From contig JACRSG010000007.1 in NCBI GenBank assembly GCA_014305285.1, positions 95,844 through 159,843 of the forward strand: a DNA stretch of 64,000 nt, in the 5' to 3' direction. The notes under the pieces were generated by a model. The model was given only the letters and a program-made list of their open reading frames with translations, was not told where the DNA came from and did not search any database. The position numbers and the translations under genes are program-made. This DNA comes from Campylobacter jejuni (GTDB taxonomy: Bacteria; Campylobacterota; Campylobacteria; Campylobacterales; Campylobacteraceae). Positions 37,081 through 46,871 of the stretch are shown here, in pieces; positions within the stretch are counted from its first letter, which is position 1; the number at the start of each line of letters is the position of its first letter.

Positions 37081-38244
37081 ATGTTAGAAAAAACTTTAAT
37101 CAAATCTATTTTAAAAAAATGGAACTATGGGGATTTTAGAGTTGTTTTTTGGGATAAAGAAGAATTTTTTATCGGAAACAAACCTGCTAAATTTTCTTTA
37201 ATTTTTAAAGAAAAAATTCCTTTTTTAGAGTTATTTGGTGATACTAGTTTGGTTTTTGCGAGGCATTATATGCAAGCAAAACTTGACATAGAGGGCGATT
37301 ATGATGAAATGGCTAGGGTATTGTATTATTTTTCTAATCAGCAATTTTTTAAAACTAAAAAAGATGTATTAAGTAAAATAACCCAAAAGCAAGAAAGTAA
37401 AAATATTAAAAGTCATTATGATATAGGTAATGATTTTTATAAGCTTTGGCTTGATGATACTATGAGCTATTCTTGTGCTTATTTTAAAGAGCCTAATAAC
37501 ACTCTTTATGAAGCTCAAATTAATAAAATAGAACATACCCTTAAAAAACTTGATTTAAAAGAAGGAGAAAGGATTTTAGATATAGGTTGTGGCTGGGGTT
37601 GGCTTTCTATTATGGCGGCTCAAAAGTATGGGGTTAAGGTTGTTGGAATTACTATTTCAGAGGAGCAGTGTAAAAAAGCCAAGGAAAGAGTAAAAGAATT
37701 TAGACTTGAAGATAAGATAGAAATAAGACTTCAAAACTATCAAGATTTAGAATTTGAAAATTATTTTGATAAAGTTGTTTCGGTAGGTATGTTTGAACAT
37801 GTAGGTAAAGAGAATTTAGGACTTTATTTTATGAAAGTAAAACAAGTGTTAAAACCTGGAGGTTCTATGCTTTTGCATTCTATTTTGGCCATGTTTGAAG
37901 GAAAAACAAATGCTTGGATAGATAAATATATTTTTCCAGGAGGATATTTACCTTCTTTAAGAGAAGTTGTAAGCACTATGAGTGAGTGGGATTTTCATCT
38001 TCTTTTAGCAGAAAGCTTAAGAATACACTATGCAAAAACTTTAGACTTATGGGATGAAAATTTTAATAAAGTGTTGGAGAAGGTAAGGGAAAAGTATGAT
38101 GAAGAATTTATAAGAATGTGGGACTTATATCTTCGCTCTTGTGCTTCTGCTTTTCGTGTTGGGAGTGTGGATTTATTTCAATTTTTAATCACAAAGGAAA
38201 TTAACAATAATCTAAGTCTCACTAAAGAATACATATATAAGTAA
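37081..38244 (+). CDS. cfa: Cyclopropane-fatty-acyl-phospholipid synthase
   Basis: 387 residues. The SAM motif ILDIGCGWGWLSIMAA lies near 165-180, with KSHYDIGNDFYKLWLDDTMSYSCAYF before it and EHVGKENLG and IFPGGYLPS after it, all characteristic of CFA synthases. It methylenates unsaturated acyl chains of membrane phospholipids with SAM. Monocistronic by context. Corresponds to Cj1183c. Confidence 0.95.
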   Translation: MLEKTLIKSILKKWNYGDFRVVFWDKEEFFIGNKPAKFSLIFKEKIPFLELFGDTSLVFARHYMQAKLDIEGDYDEMARVLYYFSNQQFFKTKKDVLSKITQKQESKNIKSHYDIGNDFYKLWLDDTMSYSCAYFKEPNNTLYEAQINKIEHTLKKLDLKEGERILDIGCGWGWLSIMAAQKYGVKVVGITISEEQCKKAKERVKEFRLEDKIEIRLQNYQDLEFENYFDKVVSVGMFEHVGKENLGLYFMKVKQVLKPGGSMLLHSILAMFEGKTNAWIDKYIFPGGYLPSLREVVSTMSEWDFHLLLAESLRIHYAKTLDLWDENFNKVLEKVREKYDEEFIRMWDLYLRSCASAFRVGSVDLFQFLITKEINNNLSLTKEYIYK

Positions 38245-38263
38245 AAACTAAACTTAAATTTGA

Positions 38264-38269
38264 TATAAT
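38264..38269 (+). promoter_or_regulatory. -10 element for the rpsB operon
   Basis: TATAAT inside TTTGATATAATCTTAGC, followed by an untranslated leader of about 83 bases before rpsB. Confidence 0.6.
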
Positions 38270-38286
38270 CTTAGCTTCATTTCACA

Positions 38287-38326
38287 CACATCAATCCTTT
38301 TTAGCTTGTTTAAATTAAGGGATGTG
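38287..38326 (+). promoter_or_regulatory. Structured leader before rpsB
   Basis: CACATC (38287-38292) pairs with GATGTG (38321-38326) and CCTT (38296-38299) with AAGG (38317-38320), making a hairpin with a three-base bulge on the 5' side. It lies in the leader of rpsB-tsf, where S2 autoregulation is known in other bacteria. Whether S2 binds here is unproven. Confidence 0.4.
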
Positions 38327-38359
38327 GAGGAATAAAGCTAAAATTATAAGGAGAAACTC

Positions 38360-39151
38360 ATGGTTAGTATGAGAGATTTATTAGAATGCGGTGTGCATTT
38401 TGGGCACCAAACAAGACGCTGGAATCCAAAGATGAAAAAATTCATTTTTGGCGAGAGAAAAGGTATTTATGTAATTGATTTACAAAAAACTTTAAGATAT
38501 TTTAGATATACCTATAATATCGTTCGTGACGCTGCTGCTGAAGGAAAAACTATACTTTTTGTTGGAACAAAAAAACAAGCAGGTGGGGCGATTAAAGAAT
38601 ACGCTGAAAAATGTGGTATGCCTTATGTAAATCATAGATGGCTTGGCGGTATGATGACAAATTTTGGTACCATTCGTCAATCAATTAGAAAATTAGAAGT
38701 AATTGAAAAAATGGAAGAAGATGGAAGTATTAAGCTTTTAACTAAAAAAGAGGCTTTAATGCTAACAAGAAAAAAAGAAAAATTATTAGCTTATTTGGGT
38801 GGAATTCGTTATATGAAAACTCAACCTGATATGATTTTTGTTATTGACACAGTAAAAGAAAAAATCGCTGTTCAAGAAGCAAATAGATTAAGAATTCCTG
38901 TTGTAGCTCCACTAGATACAAACTGCGATCCTGATTTAGTAACTTATCCTATTCCAGGAAACGATGATGCGATTCGTTCAGTACAACTTTTCTGCCAAGA
39001 AATGGCTGAAGCGATTAATGAAGGAAAAGCTTTAAGAGAGCAAGATGGCGAAGCTTTAGTAAATGAAGAAAAAGAAATCACCGATGAAGAGAAAAAAGAA
39101 GTTTTAGATGAAGCGATGAGCGAAGAAGACTTTGGTGAGGAGCAAGAATAA
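38360..39151 (+). CDS. rpsB: 30S ribosomal protein S2
   Basis: 263 residues. Starts [23 protein letters not shown] and contains [16 protein letters not shown] and [12 protein letters not shown], all S2 signatures. A strongly acidic tail (about 230-263) extends beyond the E. coli protein. TAAGGAG precedes the ATG. Overlaps tsf by one base. Confidence 0.98.
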   Translation: MVSMRDLLECGVHFGHQTRRWNPKMKKFIFGERKGIYVIDLQKTLRYFRYTYNIVRDAAAEGKTILFVGTKKQAGGAIKEYAEKCGMPYVNHRWLGGMMTNFGTIRQSIRKLEVIEKMEEDGSIKLLTKKEALMLTRKKEKLLAYLGGIRYMKTQPDMIFVIDTVKEKIAVQEANRLRIPVVAPLDTNCDPDLVTYPIPGNDDAIRSVQLFCQEMAEAINEGKALREQDGEALVNEEKEITDEEKKEVLDEAMSEEDFGEEQE

Positions 39152-40224
39152 TGGCTGAAATTACTGCTGTAATGGTAAAAGAACTCCGCGAAAGTACAGG
39201 CGCGGGGATGATGGATTGTAAAAATGCTTTAAGTGAAACTAATGGAGATTTTGATAAAGCAGTGCAACTTTTAAGAGAAAAAGGTTTGGGTAAGGCTGCT
39301 AAGAAAGCAGATAGACTTGCTGCAGAAGGTTTGGTGAGTGTAAAAGTAAGTGATGATTTTACAAGTGCAACTGTAAGTGAGATTAATTCCGAAACAGATT
39401 TTGTGGCAAAAAATGATCAGTTTATCGCTTTAACAAAAGATACTACAGCTCATATTCAAAGCAATAGCTTGCAAAGTGTGGAAGAACTTCATTCAAGCAC
39501 AATCAATGGCGTAAAATTTGAAGAATATTTAAAAAGTCAAATTGCAACTATAGGAGAAAACTTAGTTGTAAGAAGATTTGCAACTTTAAAAGCAGGTGCT
39601 AACGGCGTTGTAAATGGTTATATTCATACAAATGGCCGTGTGGGAGTTGTGATCGCTGCAGCTTGTGATAGTGCTGAAGTAGCTTCAAAATCAAGAGATT
39701 TATTAAGACAAATTTGTATGCATATTGCAGCAATGAGACCAAGTTATTTAAGTTATGAAGATTTGGATATGACTTTTGTTGAAAATGAATACAAAGCTTT
39801 GGTTGCTGAACTTGAAAAAGAAAATGAAGAAAGACGCAGACTTAAAGATCCAAATAAACCTGAACATAAAATTCCTCAATTTGCAAGTCGCAAACAATTA
39901 AGCGATGCAATTTTAAAAGAAGCTGAAGAAAAAATCAAAGAAGAACTTAAAGCTCAAGGTAAACCTGAAAAAATTTGGGATAATATTATCCCGGGCAAAA
40001 TGAATAGTTTTATAGCGGATAATTCTCAACTCGATAGCAAACTTACTTTAATGGGTCAGTTTTATGTAATGGATGATAAAAAAACTGTAGAACAAGTAAT
40101 TGCTGAAAAAGAAAAAGAATTTGGTGGAAAAATTAAAATTCTTGAATTCATTTGCTTTGAAGTTGGCGAAGGTTTAGAAAAGAAAACTGAAGATTTTGCG
40201 GCTGAAGTGGCTGCACAACTTTAA
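39151..40224 (+). CDS. tsf: Translation elongation factor Ts
   Basis: 357 residues, somewhat longer than E. coli EF-Ts. Opens with the UBA-like domain (VKELRESTGAGMMDCKNAL); the EF-Tu contact motif NSETDFVAKND is near 78-88. Exchanges nucleotide on EF-Tu. Its start overlaps the rpsB stop. Confidence 0.98.
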   Translation: MAEITAVMVKELRESTGAGMMDCKNALSETNGDFDKAVQLLREKGLGKAAKKADRLAAEGLVSVKVSDDFTSATVSEINSETDFVAKNDQFIALTKDTTAHIQSNSLQSVEELHSSTINGVKFEEYLKSQIATIGENLVVRRFATLKAGANGVVNGYIHTNGRVGVVIAAACDSAEVASKSRDLLRQICMHIAAMRPSYLSYEDLDMTFVENEYKALVAELEKENEERRRLKDPNKPEHKIPQFASRKQLSDAILKEAEEKIKEELKAQGKPEKIWDNIIPGKMNSFIADNSQLDSKLTLMGQFYVMDDKKTVEQVIAEKEKEFGGKIKILEFICFEVGEGLEKKTEDFAAEVAAQL

Positions 40225-40236
40225 AAGTGGTTAAAA

Positions 40237-40872
40237 ATGAAACTCTTAAGAGCGGAGAATTTAAGTCACAGTTTTGATTATCCGCTTTTTGAGGGTTTAA
40301 ATCTTACTTTAAAAGCAAAAGATTGCATTGCTATTCAAGGGAGTAGTGGTTGTGGTAAATCTACTCTTTTGCATATACTTTCTTCTTTATTGACTCCAAA
40401 AAAAGGTGAAGTTTTTTTTAGAGACTCTAGTCTTTATCGGATGAATGAAAATGAAAGATTAAAAATTCGTCGTTATGATTTTGGTATTATTTTTCAGACA
40501 CATTATCTTTTTAAAGGTTTTTCAGCTTTAGAAAATATCGAACTTGCTAGCGTTTTATCGGGTCAAGATTTAGATGAGAAAATTTTAAAAAGATTAGGTA
40601 TTGATACACTTTTACATCAAAAAATAGGAAAGCTTAGCGGTGGACAGCAACAGCGTGTGAGTATCGCACGCGTACTTTGTAAAAAACCAAAAATTATTTT
40701 TGCTGATGAAGCGACTGGAAATTTGGATTTTGATAATGCCAAAAATGTTATTGAACTTTTAATTTCCTATGTTAAAGAAAATGATGCAGCTTTATTTTTT
40801 GTAACTCATGATAGCAAGCTTGCAAATTTTTGTGATAAAATTTATACTATAAACGCCAATGGAATTTGTTAA
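40237..40872 (+). CDS. LolD/FtsE-like ABC transporter ATPase
   Basis: 211 residues. Walker A GSSGCGKSTLLH near 34-45, signature LSGGQQQRVSIARVL, Walker B IIFADEATGNLD and the switch histidine in FVTHDS are intact. Resembles the MacB/LolD/FtsE group. No permease gene lies next to it; 12 bases after tsf and overlapping fliR by 14 bases. Its partner is unknown. Corresponds to Cj1180c. Confidence 0.87.
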   Translation: MKLLRAENLSHSFDYPLFEGLNLTLKAKDCIAIQGSSGCGKSTLLHILSSLLTPKKGEVFFRDSSLYRMNENERLKIRRYDFGIIFQTHYLFKGFSALENIELASVLSGQDLDEKILKRLGIDTLLHQKIGKLSGGQQQRVSIARVLCKKPKIIFADEATGNLDFDNAKNVIELLISYVKENDAALFFVTHDSKLANFCDKIYTINANGIC

Positions 40873-41626
40873 TTATTTAGGTGATAAAAATGTTGTAACT
40901 TTTATGTTGCTTCTTGCTAGAATGAGTGGTCTTATAGTTTTTTTTCCTTTTTTTTCACATAATTCTATTCCTATGGTGATAAAAAGTACTATAGTTTTAT
41001 TTTTGACTATGTATTTATATCCTTTAGCTAGATTGGAATCTTTGCATTTAGATAGTTTTTTTGTTTTGCAGCTTATTAGTGAAGTGATTTTTGGAATGAT
41101 AGCAGGATTAATGCTTCAAATTATTTTTGCTATTATTATGATGGCAGGCGAGCAGATTGCTTTTACTATGGGCTTTACTATGGCAAGTATATTAGATCCA
41201 AGTTCTGGAACGAGTATGCCTATTACGGCACAAATTTTAAATTTACTTGCTTTGATGTTTTTTCTTGCTTTTGATGGTCATCATTTAATGCTTTTGTTTT
41301 TAAGTCATTCTTTAGGTTATATCAGTTTAGGTGGATTTTATCCGCATGAGAATTTAATGCATTATTTAAACATGGGTATGTTTAATATTTTCATTATAGG
41401 TTTTACCATGAGCTTTCCTATACTTGGAATTTCACTTTTAGCCGATGTTATTTTTGGACTTTTGATGAAAACAATGCCACAATTTAACCTTTTAGTTATT
41501 GGCTATCCTATAAAGATAGCTTTAGGTTTTGTAGTTTTGATCGCGATTTTGCTAGTTATGATGCAATATTTTAAAAATTTAATTTTAGAACTTTTCACTC
41601 ATATGCAAACTCTTTTTTTCTCCTAA
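40859..41626 (+). CDS. fliR: Flagellar export apparatus protein FliR
   Basis: 255 residues with about six membrane spans; GLIVFFPFFSHNSIPMVIK near 19-37, the GEQIAFTMGFTMASILDP motif near 97-114 and a C-terminal span pair match FliR/SctT. Part of the flagellar type III export gate. Starts inside the ABC ATPase gene. Corresponds to Cj1179c. Confidence 0.93.
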   Translation: MEFVNYLGDKNVVTFMLLLARMSGLIVFFPFFSHNSIPMVIKSTIVLFLTMYLYPLARLESLHLDSFFVLQLISEVIFGMIAGLMLQIIFAIIMMAGEQIAFTMGFTMASILDPSSGTSMPITAQILNLLALMFFLAFDGHHLMLLFLSHSLGYISLGGFYPHENLMHYLNMGMFNIFIIGFTMSFPILGISLLADVIFGLLMKTMPQFNLLVIGYPIKIALGFVVLIAILLVMMQYFKNLILELFTHMQTLFFS

Positions 41627-41682
41627 GGAAAGGATAAATGAAATTATCGTAAAATAGCGATTATTTTTTAAGGATTAAAGTG

Positions 41683-43002
41683 ATGAAAATTTTACTTTTA
41701 AATGAAAACCCTGTAGTTTCAAGACTTGTAAGCCTTAGTGTTAAAAAAATGTCTTATGATTTTGAAGAACTTAATGCTTATAGTGAAAATTTGGGTAATT
41801 ATGATGTGATTGTTGTAGATAGCGATACTCCAGCACCTTTAAAAAATCTTAAAGAAAAATGTGACAGATTGATTTTTTTAGCTCCGCGAAATCAAAATTT
41901 AGATATAGATGCACAAATTTTACAAAAACCTTTTTTACCTACAGATTTTTTAAATTTATTTAATAATAAAGATGCCAACAAACATACACCTATTGATTTG
42001 CCAATGTTAAGCAATGATGAAAATCCTTATGCTGATATAAGCTTGGATTTGGACAATTTAAATTTAGATGATTTACCTGATGAAAATTCTTTAGATATAA
42101 ATTCAGATGGAATGGAAGATTTGAGTTTTGATGATGAAGCTCAAGATGATCACGATGCAAGCGAAGCTTTAGAAACTCAAAACTTAGAATATGAAAATTT
42201 AAAACAAGAAATAACTAAAGAACAGACTCAAGAAGATATTCAAACCGATCTAGATTTAACTCTAGAGGATGGTGAAAACGAAAAAGAAGACTTAACTCAA
42301 GAATATACAACTTTGGATACTGATCTTGGTTTAGATGAGTTAAATGATAAAAATGATGAAAATTTAGAAGATAACAAAGAATTACAAGCTGATATAAGCG
42401 ACTTTGATGATCTTCCTATGGTTGAAGAGCAAGAAAAAGAAATGGACTTTGATGATCTTCCTGAAGATGCTGAATTTTTGGGTCAAGCAAAAGATAATGA
42501 AGAATCAGAGGAAATTTTAGAAGAATTTACTCCTGTTGTGGAAGAAGATATTCAAGATGAAATTGACGATTTTACTTCAAATTTGAGCACTCAAGATCAA
42601 ATCAAAGAGGAACTAGCTCAACTTGATGAGCTTGATTATGGTATTGATAGCGATAATAGTAGCAAGGTTTTAGAAGATTTTAAAGATGAACCAATTTTAG
42701 ATGATAAAGAACTAGGAATGAATGAAGAGGAAGTAGTTGTGCCAAATTTAAATATAAGTGATTTTGACGCATTGAAAGAAAGTGATATACAAAAAGCTCT
42801 TGGAGAGGAAATCTTAGAAAAAAATAAAGAGCCTATAGTAAGTGATGTAATTAAAAATCATAATAGCGAAGAGATAGTTAATGAGCTTAGTCAAAGCATA
42901 GCAGGAGCGATCACTTCAAGCATTAAAGATGATACCTTAAAAGCTGCTCTTAAAGGTATGAATATGAATATAAATATAAACATTAGTTTTAAAGAGGATT
43001 AA
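41683..43002 (+). CDS. Acidic protein with receiver-like N-terminus
   Basis: 439 residues from ATG 41683 (AAGGATTAAAG upstream; a GTG one codon earlier is less well spaced). Residues 1-95 alternate strands and helices like a response-regulator receiver: KILLLNENPVVSRLVSLSVK, DVIVVDSDTP and QKPFLPTDFLNLF, the last recalling the KPF lysine and effector end. The remaining 340 residues are extremely acidic with recurring DFDDLP-like segments, and the last 30 residues carry an amphipathic helix with a GMNMNINI motif. Between fliR and gmk. Known only as 'highly acidic protein' Cj1178c. Confidence 0.75.
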   Translation: MKILLLNENPVVSRLVSLSVKKMSYDFEELNAYSENLGNYDVIVVDSDTPAPLKNLKEKCDRLIFLAPRNQNLDIDAQILQKPFLPTDFLNLFNNKDANKHTPIDLPMLSNDENPYADISLDLDNLNLDDLPDENSLDINSDGMEDLSFDDEAQDDHDASEALETQNLEYENLKQEITKEQTQEDIQTDLDLTLEDGENEKEDLTQEYTTLDTDLGLDELNDKNDENLEDNKELQADISDFDDLPMVEEQEKEMDFDDLPEDAEFLGQAKDNEESEEILEEFTPVVEEDIQDEIDDFTSNLSTQDQIKEELAQLDELDYGIDSDNSSKVLEDFKDEPILDDKELGMNEEEVVVPNLNISDFDALKESDIQKALGEEILEKNKEPIVSDVIKNHNSEEIVNELSQSIAGAITSSIKDDTLKAALKGMNMNININISFKED

Positions 43003-43004
43003 AA

Positions 43005-43622
43005 TTGCAAGGTTTTGTTTTGTTGATTTCAGGTCCTAGTGGAGCTGGAAAGTCAACTCTTTTAAAAAAACTTTTTGATGAATTTGAAGATGAGCTTTAT
43101 TTTTCTATTTCTTCAACAACTCGCAAACCAAGAGAGGGTGAAAAAAATGGAATACATTATCATTTTATATCCCATAAAGAATTTCAAAAAGGTATAGATA
43201 GTGATCATTTTTTAGAATGGGTTAGGGTTCATGAAAATCTTTACGGCACTTCTTTAAAGCACACTCAAGATGCTTTAAATAATGGAAAAATAGTTGTTTT
43301 TGATATTGATGTACAAGGATTTAAAATAGCCAGACAAAAAATGACTGATAAGATTGTTTCTGTTTTTATTACTACAAAAAATAAAGATGAGCTAAAAAAA
43401 AGACTTATTAAGCGAAATACTGATACAATAATACAACTAGAAAAAAGATTGCAAAACGCTAGTGATGAAATGAAAGAGCTTAGCGAGTATGATTATCTTA
43501 TCATTAATGATGAGTTAAAGCAAAGTTATGAAGCATTGCGAGCGATTTTAATCGCCCATAAATTTAGAATTAAAGGGCAGAATCTAGGGCAAATTCAAAA
43601 TATTTGGAATGAAGGAGAATAA
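43005..43622 (+). CDS. gmk: Guanylate kinase
   Basis: 205 residues with a TTG start at 43005, supported by GAGG seven bases before it and the absence of any in-frame ATG upstream of the P-loop. P-loop [14 protein letters not shown] near 8-21, then [17 protein letters not shown] and VFDIDVQG. Phosphorylates GMP. Only two bases after the acidic protein gene. Confidence 0.95.
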   Translation: MQGFVLLISGPSGAGKSTLLKKLFDEFEDELYFSISSTTRKPREGEKNGIHYHFISHKEFQKGIDSDHFLEWVRVHENLYGTSLKHTQDALNNGKIVVFDIDVQGFKIARQKMTDKIVSVFITTKNKDELKKRLIKRNTDTIIQLEKRLQNASDEMKELSEYDYLIINDELKQSYEALRAILIAHKFRIKGQNLGQIQNIWNEGE

Positions 43623-43623
43623 A

Positions 43624-43863
43624 ATGGGTGGTTGGTCAAGTCCAAGTCATTGGTTGATTATTTTATTGATTGTTGTATTGCTTTTTGGAGCAAAAAAAAT
43701 TCCAGAACTTGCAAAGGGTTTAGGCAAAGGTATTAAAACTTTTAAAGATGAAATGAATAATGATGATGAAGTAGCAAAAAATACTCAAAAAATAGAAGAA
43801 AACAAAAATACAACTAATAATACAAATGCTGATGCAAGTATAGACGAAACAAAAAAAGCTTAA
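43624..43863 (+). CDS. tatA: Twin-arginine translocase subunit TatA
   Basis: 79 residues from ATG 43624, chosen because AAGGAG lies just upstream and it gives the family start [10 protein letters not shown]. One membrane helix (about 9-24), the [23 protein letters not shown] amphipathic helix, and an Asn/Lys/Glu-rich tail. Forms the Tat pore; PetA in this window is a likely client. Corresponds to Cj1176c. Confidence 0.94.
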   Translation: MGGWSSPSHWLIILLIVVLLFGAKKIPELAKGLGKGIKTFKDEMNNDDEVAKNTQKIEENKNTTNNTNADASIDETKKA

Positions 43864-43874
43864 GGTTTAGTCTT

Positions 43875-45467
43875 TTGAAAAGTATTATTTTTAATGAAAT
43901 TCAAAAGGTTTTAGAGTGTGATTTTGCACTTGAAAATCCAAAGGATAAAAATTTAGCACATTTTGCCACCCCTTTGGCTTTTTCATTAGCTAAAGAATTA
44001 AAAAAATCTCCTATGTTGATCGCTAGCGACTTAGCGAGCAAATTTCAAAATCATGATTGTTTTGAATCAGTTGAAGCTGTAAATGGGTATTTAAATTTTA
44101 GAATTTCCAAAACTTTTTTAAATGAGTTTGCAAGTAAAGCTTTAACAAATCCAAATGAATTTACCAAAGGAGAAAAAAAACAAGAAAGTTTTTTGCTTGA
44201 ATATGTGAGCGCAAATCCTACAGGACCTTTGCACATAGGCCATGCAAGAGGTGCTGTTTTTGGGGATACTTTAACAAGACTTGCAAGACATTTGGGTTAT
44301 AAATTCGATACAGAATACTATGTCAATGATGCGGGTAATCAAATCTATTTATTAGGGCTTTCTATTTTATTAAGCGTGAAAGAAAATATACTTCATGAAA
44401 ATGTTGAATATCCAGAGCAATATTACAAAGGCGAGTATATAGTGGATTTAGCAAAAGAAGTTTTTGAAAAATTTGGTAAAGAATTTTTTAGAGAAGAAAA
44501 TATCCCTAGTTTAGCTGATTGGGCAAAAGATAAAATGCTTGTTTTGATTAAACAAAATTTAGAACAAGCAAAGATTAAAATTGATACCTATGCAAGCGAA
44601 AGATCGTATTATGATGCTTTAAATGCAACTTTAGAATCTTTAAAAGAACATAAAGGAATTTATGAGCAAGAAGGTAAAATTTGGCTTGCTTCTTCGCAAA
44701 AAGGTGATGAAAAAGATCGTGTGATTATCCGTGAAGATGGACGCGGGACTTATTTGGCAGCAGATATTGTTTATCATAAGGATAAAATGAGTCGTGGCTA
44801 TGGAAAGTGTATTAATATTTGGGGAGCAGATCATCATGGTTATATCCCTAGAATGAAAGCTGCGATGGAGTTTTTGGGATTTGATTCTAATAATCTTGAG
44901 ATTATTTTAGCACAAATGGTTTCTTTGCTTAAAGGTGGAGAGCCTTATAAAATGAGTAAAAGAGCAGGAAATTTTATCTTGATGAGTGATGTGGTTGATG
45001 AGATAGGAAGTGATGCTTTGCGTTATATCTTTTTGAGTAAAAAATGTGATACTCATTTGGAATTTGATATTAGCGATTTGCAAAAAGAAGATAGCTCTAA
45101 TCCTGTGTATTATATCAACTACGCACACGCTAGAATTCATCAAGTGTTTGCCAAAGCTGGTAAAAAAATCGATGATGTGATGGGAGCTGATTTACAAAGT
45201 TTAAATCAAGATAGCGTAAATTTGCTTTTTGAAGCTTTGAATTTAAAGGCTATTTTAAACGATGCTTTTGAGGCTAGAGCTTTACAAAAAATTCCTGATT
45301 ATCTTAAAAATTTAGCTGCACATTTTCATAAATTTTACAATGAAAATAAAGTTGTAGGCTCTGCAAATGAAGATGATTTGCTTAAATTATTTTCTTTGGT
45401 TGCTCTTAGTATTAAAACCGCATTTTCTTTAATGGGCATCGAAGCAAAAAATAAAATGGAACATTAA
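43875..45467 (+). CDS. argS: Arginyl-tRNA synthetase
   Basis: 530 residues with a TTG start (43875) and AAGG nine bases upstream. Class I motifs: NPTGPLHIGHARGAVFGDTL near 116-135 (HIGH) and YKMSKRAGNFI near 357-367 (KMSK). The C-terminal anticodon domain is complete. It follows tatA by 11 bases and is the last gene of a long operon beginning at rpsB. Confidence 0.96.
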   Translation: MKSIIFNEIQKVLECDFALENPKDKNLAHFATPLAFSLAKELKKSPMLIASDLASKFQNHDCFESVEAVNGYLNFRISKTFLNEFASKALTNPNEFTKGEKKQESFLLEYVSANPTGPLHIGHARGAVFGDTLTRLARHLGYKFDTEYYVNDAGNQIYLLGLSILLSVKENILHENVEYPEQYYKGEYIVDLAKEVFEKFGKEFFREENIPSLADWAKDKMLVLIKQNLEQAKIKIDTYASERSYYDALNATLESLKEHKGIYEQEGKIWLASSQKGDEKDRVIIREDGRGTYLAADIVYHKDKMSRGYGKCINIWGADHHGYIPRMKAAMEFLGFDSNNLEIILAQMVSLLKGGEPYKMSKRAGNFILMSDVVDEIGSDALRYIFLSKKCDTHLEFDISDLQKEDSSNPVYYINYAHARIHQVFAKAGKKIDDVMGADLQSLNQDSVNLLFEALNLKAILNDAFEARALQKIPDYLKNLAAHFHKFYNENKVVGSANEDDLLKLFSLVALSIKTAFSLMGIEAKNKMEH

Positions 45468-45469
45468 AG

Positions 45470-45782
45470 CAGCGAGATATTTTTGCTGTTTTAATAATTG
45501 AGCAAAAAATACTGTTATTATCACCATAATGATACCTAAAATTCCTATTTTGTTTAATTTTTCTTTATAAAATCCATCTGCCAAGACAAGTTCCTATAAT
45601 ACCTGTAGCGCCTCAAGTTGAGTAAGCTATGCTTAAAGGAACATATTTTAAAGAAAGTAGAAAAAAGCATAGCATTGATAATCGCAGCCAAGCCCCAAAT
45701 TTACGCTTAAACCATCTGATTTTTTAGGAATAAATTTGCCACGATCTAACAATGCCCATAAAACAATGATAAAAATATACAT
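45470..45782 (-). pseudogene. Broken SMR-family efflux gene (second of a pair)
   Basis: Minus-strand start ATG at 45782 reads MYIFIIVLWALLDRGKFIPK, a typical small multidrug resistance opening. A frameshift follows near GLSVNLGL; the continuing sequence LSLKYVPLSIAYST ends in an in-frame TGA where SMR proteins have Trp (YSTWGATG), and another shift interrupts the last helix. At least three lesions make it non-functional. Corresponds to Cj1173. Confidence 0.85.
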
Positions 45783-46030
45783 TATTCTTTAACCTCGCCT
45801 ATATTAATCATGATAATTCCAACGATAGAAAGAATAATGCCTAGAATTTGAATTAAGGTTAAATTTCTTTAAAAACTATCAAAGAAACTAAAAGTATAAG
45901 AATAATCCCTAAAAGCTCCCATACAGCATAGGCTATGCCTACTTGAATTTTTTAATTGCTTTACCCATAAAAAATAAGAAAAAGCTATAAATAAACTCAT
46001 AAATATATAGTCTAAAATTTGATTTTCCAT
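45782..46030 (-). pseudogene. Broken SMR-family efflux gene (first of a pair)
   Basis: Starts MENQILDYIFMSLF at 46030 and continues as FSYFLWVKQ, then a frameshift leads to QVGIAYAVWELLGIILILLVSL in another frame, an internal stop, and the tail SIVGIIMINIGEVKE ending on a stop that overlaps the next ATG (TAATG). The SMR motif VGIAYAVWxxLG is recognisable. SMR proteins of this type work as heterodimers, and both partners are inactivated. Corresponds to Cj1174. With the partner it fills the 690-base gap between argS and yebC. Confidence 0.85.
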
Positions 46031-46157
46031 TTCTTTTTTGCGATATTCAAAAAAACTTCTCCTAAAATAAATGGTAAAATCATACCATTTAAAGCTTTAA
46101 TTAGTCTTTTTAGTTTATACTTTTAAGTTTGAAAATCTTTAAAGAAAGTGAGAATTT

Positions 46158-46862
46158 ATGGGACGAGCATTTGAATACCGAAGAGCTTCTAAAGAGGCTA
46201 GATGGGATAAAATGAGTAAGCTTTTTCCTAAGCTTGCTAAAGCCATACAAGTAGCTGCTAAAGAAGGTGGCACTGATCCTGATATGAATCCGAAATTAAG
46301 AAGTGCTATAGCCACAGCAAAGGCAAATAATATGCCAAAAGATAATATAGATGCAGCTATTAAGCGTGCGAGTGGAAAAGATAGTGCAGATATTAAAAAC
46401 ATTCATTATGAAGGAAAAGCTGCACATGGGGCTTTAGTGATAGTTGAATGCATGAGTGATAATCCTACGCGCACCGTGGCTAATGTAAAAGCTATTTTCA
46501 GTAAAAATGGTGGAGAAGTTTTGCAAAATGGATCTTTAGGTTTTATGTTTACTAGAAAAGCGGTTTTTCATCTTGAAAAATTTGCAGGAGATTTAGAAGA
46601 ATTAGAGCTTGATTTGATCGATGCAGGACTTGAAGAATTGGAACAAAATGAAGAATTAGTAATTAGTGGTGATTATACTGCTTTTGGTGAGCTAAGTTCT
46701 GCTATAGAAGCTAAAGGTTTGATTCTTAAAAAAGCAGGACTTGAGTACATACCAAATAATTCTGTAAGCTTTAGCGAAGAACAGCTTAGCGATATAGAAA
46801 AACTTTTAGATAAGTTAGAAGAAGATGATGATGTTCAAGCTGTTTATACAAATATAGATTAA
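46158..46862 (+). CDS. YebC/PmpR-family protein
   Basis: 234 residues. Family motifs [45 protein letters not shown] and the [13 protein letters not shown] segment are clear. YebC proteins are DNA-binding regulators or, for some, translation factors that relieve ribosome stalling on proline-rich stretches. Role here not determined. Corresponds to Cj1172c; 9 bases before ppi. Confidence 0.93.
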   Translation: MGRAFEYRRASKEARWDKMSKLFPKLAKAIQVAAKEGGTDPDMNPKLRSAIATAKANNMPKDNIDAAIKRASGKDSADIKNIHYEGKAAHGALVIVECMSDNPTRTVANVKAIFSKNGGEVLQNGSLGFMFTRKAVFHLEKFAGDLEELELDLIDAGLEELEQNEELVISGDYTAFGELSSAIEAKGLILKKAGLEYIPNNSVSFSEEQLSDIEKLLDKLEEDDDVQAVYTNID

Positions 46863-46871
46863 GGAGAAATA

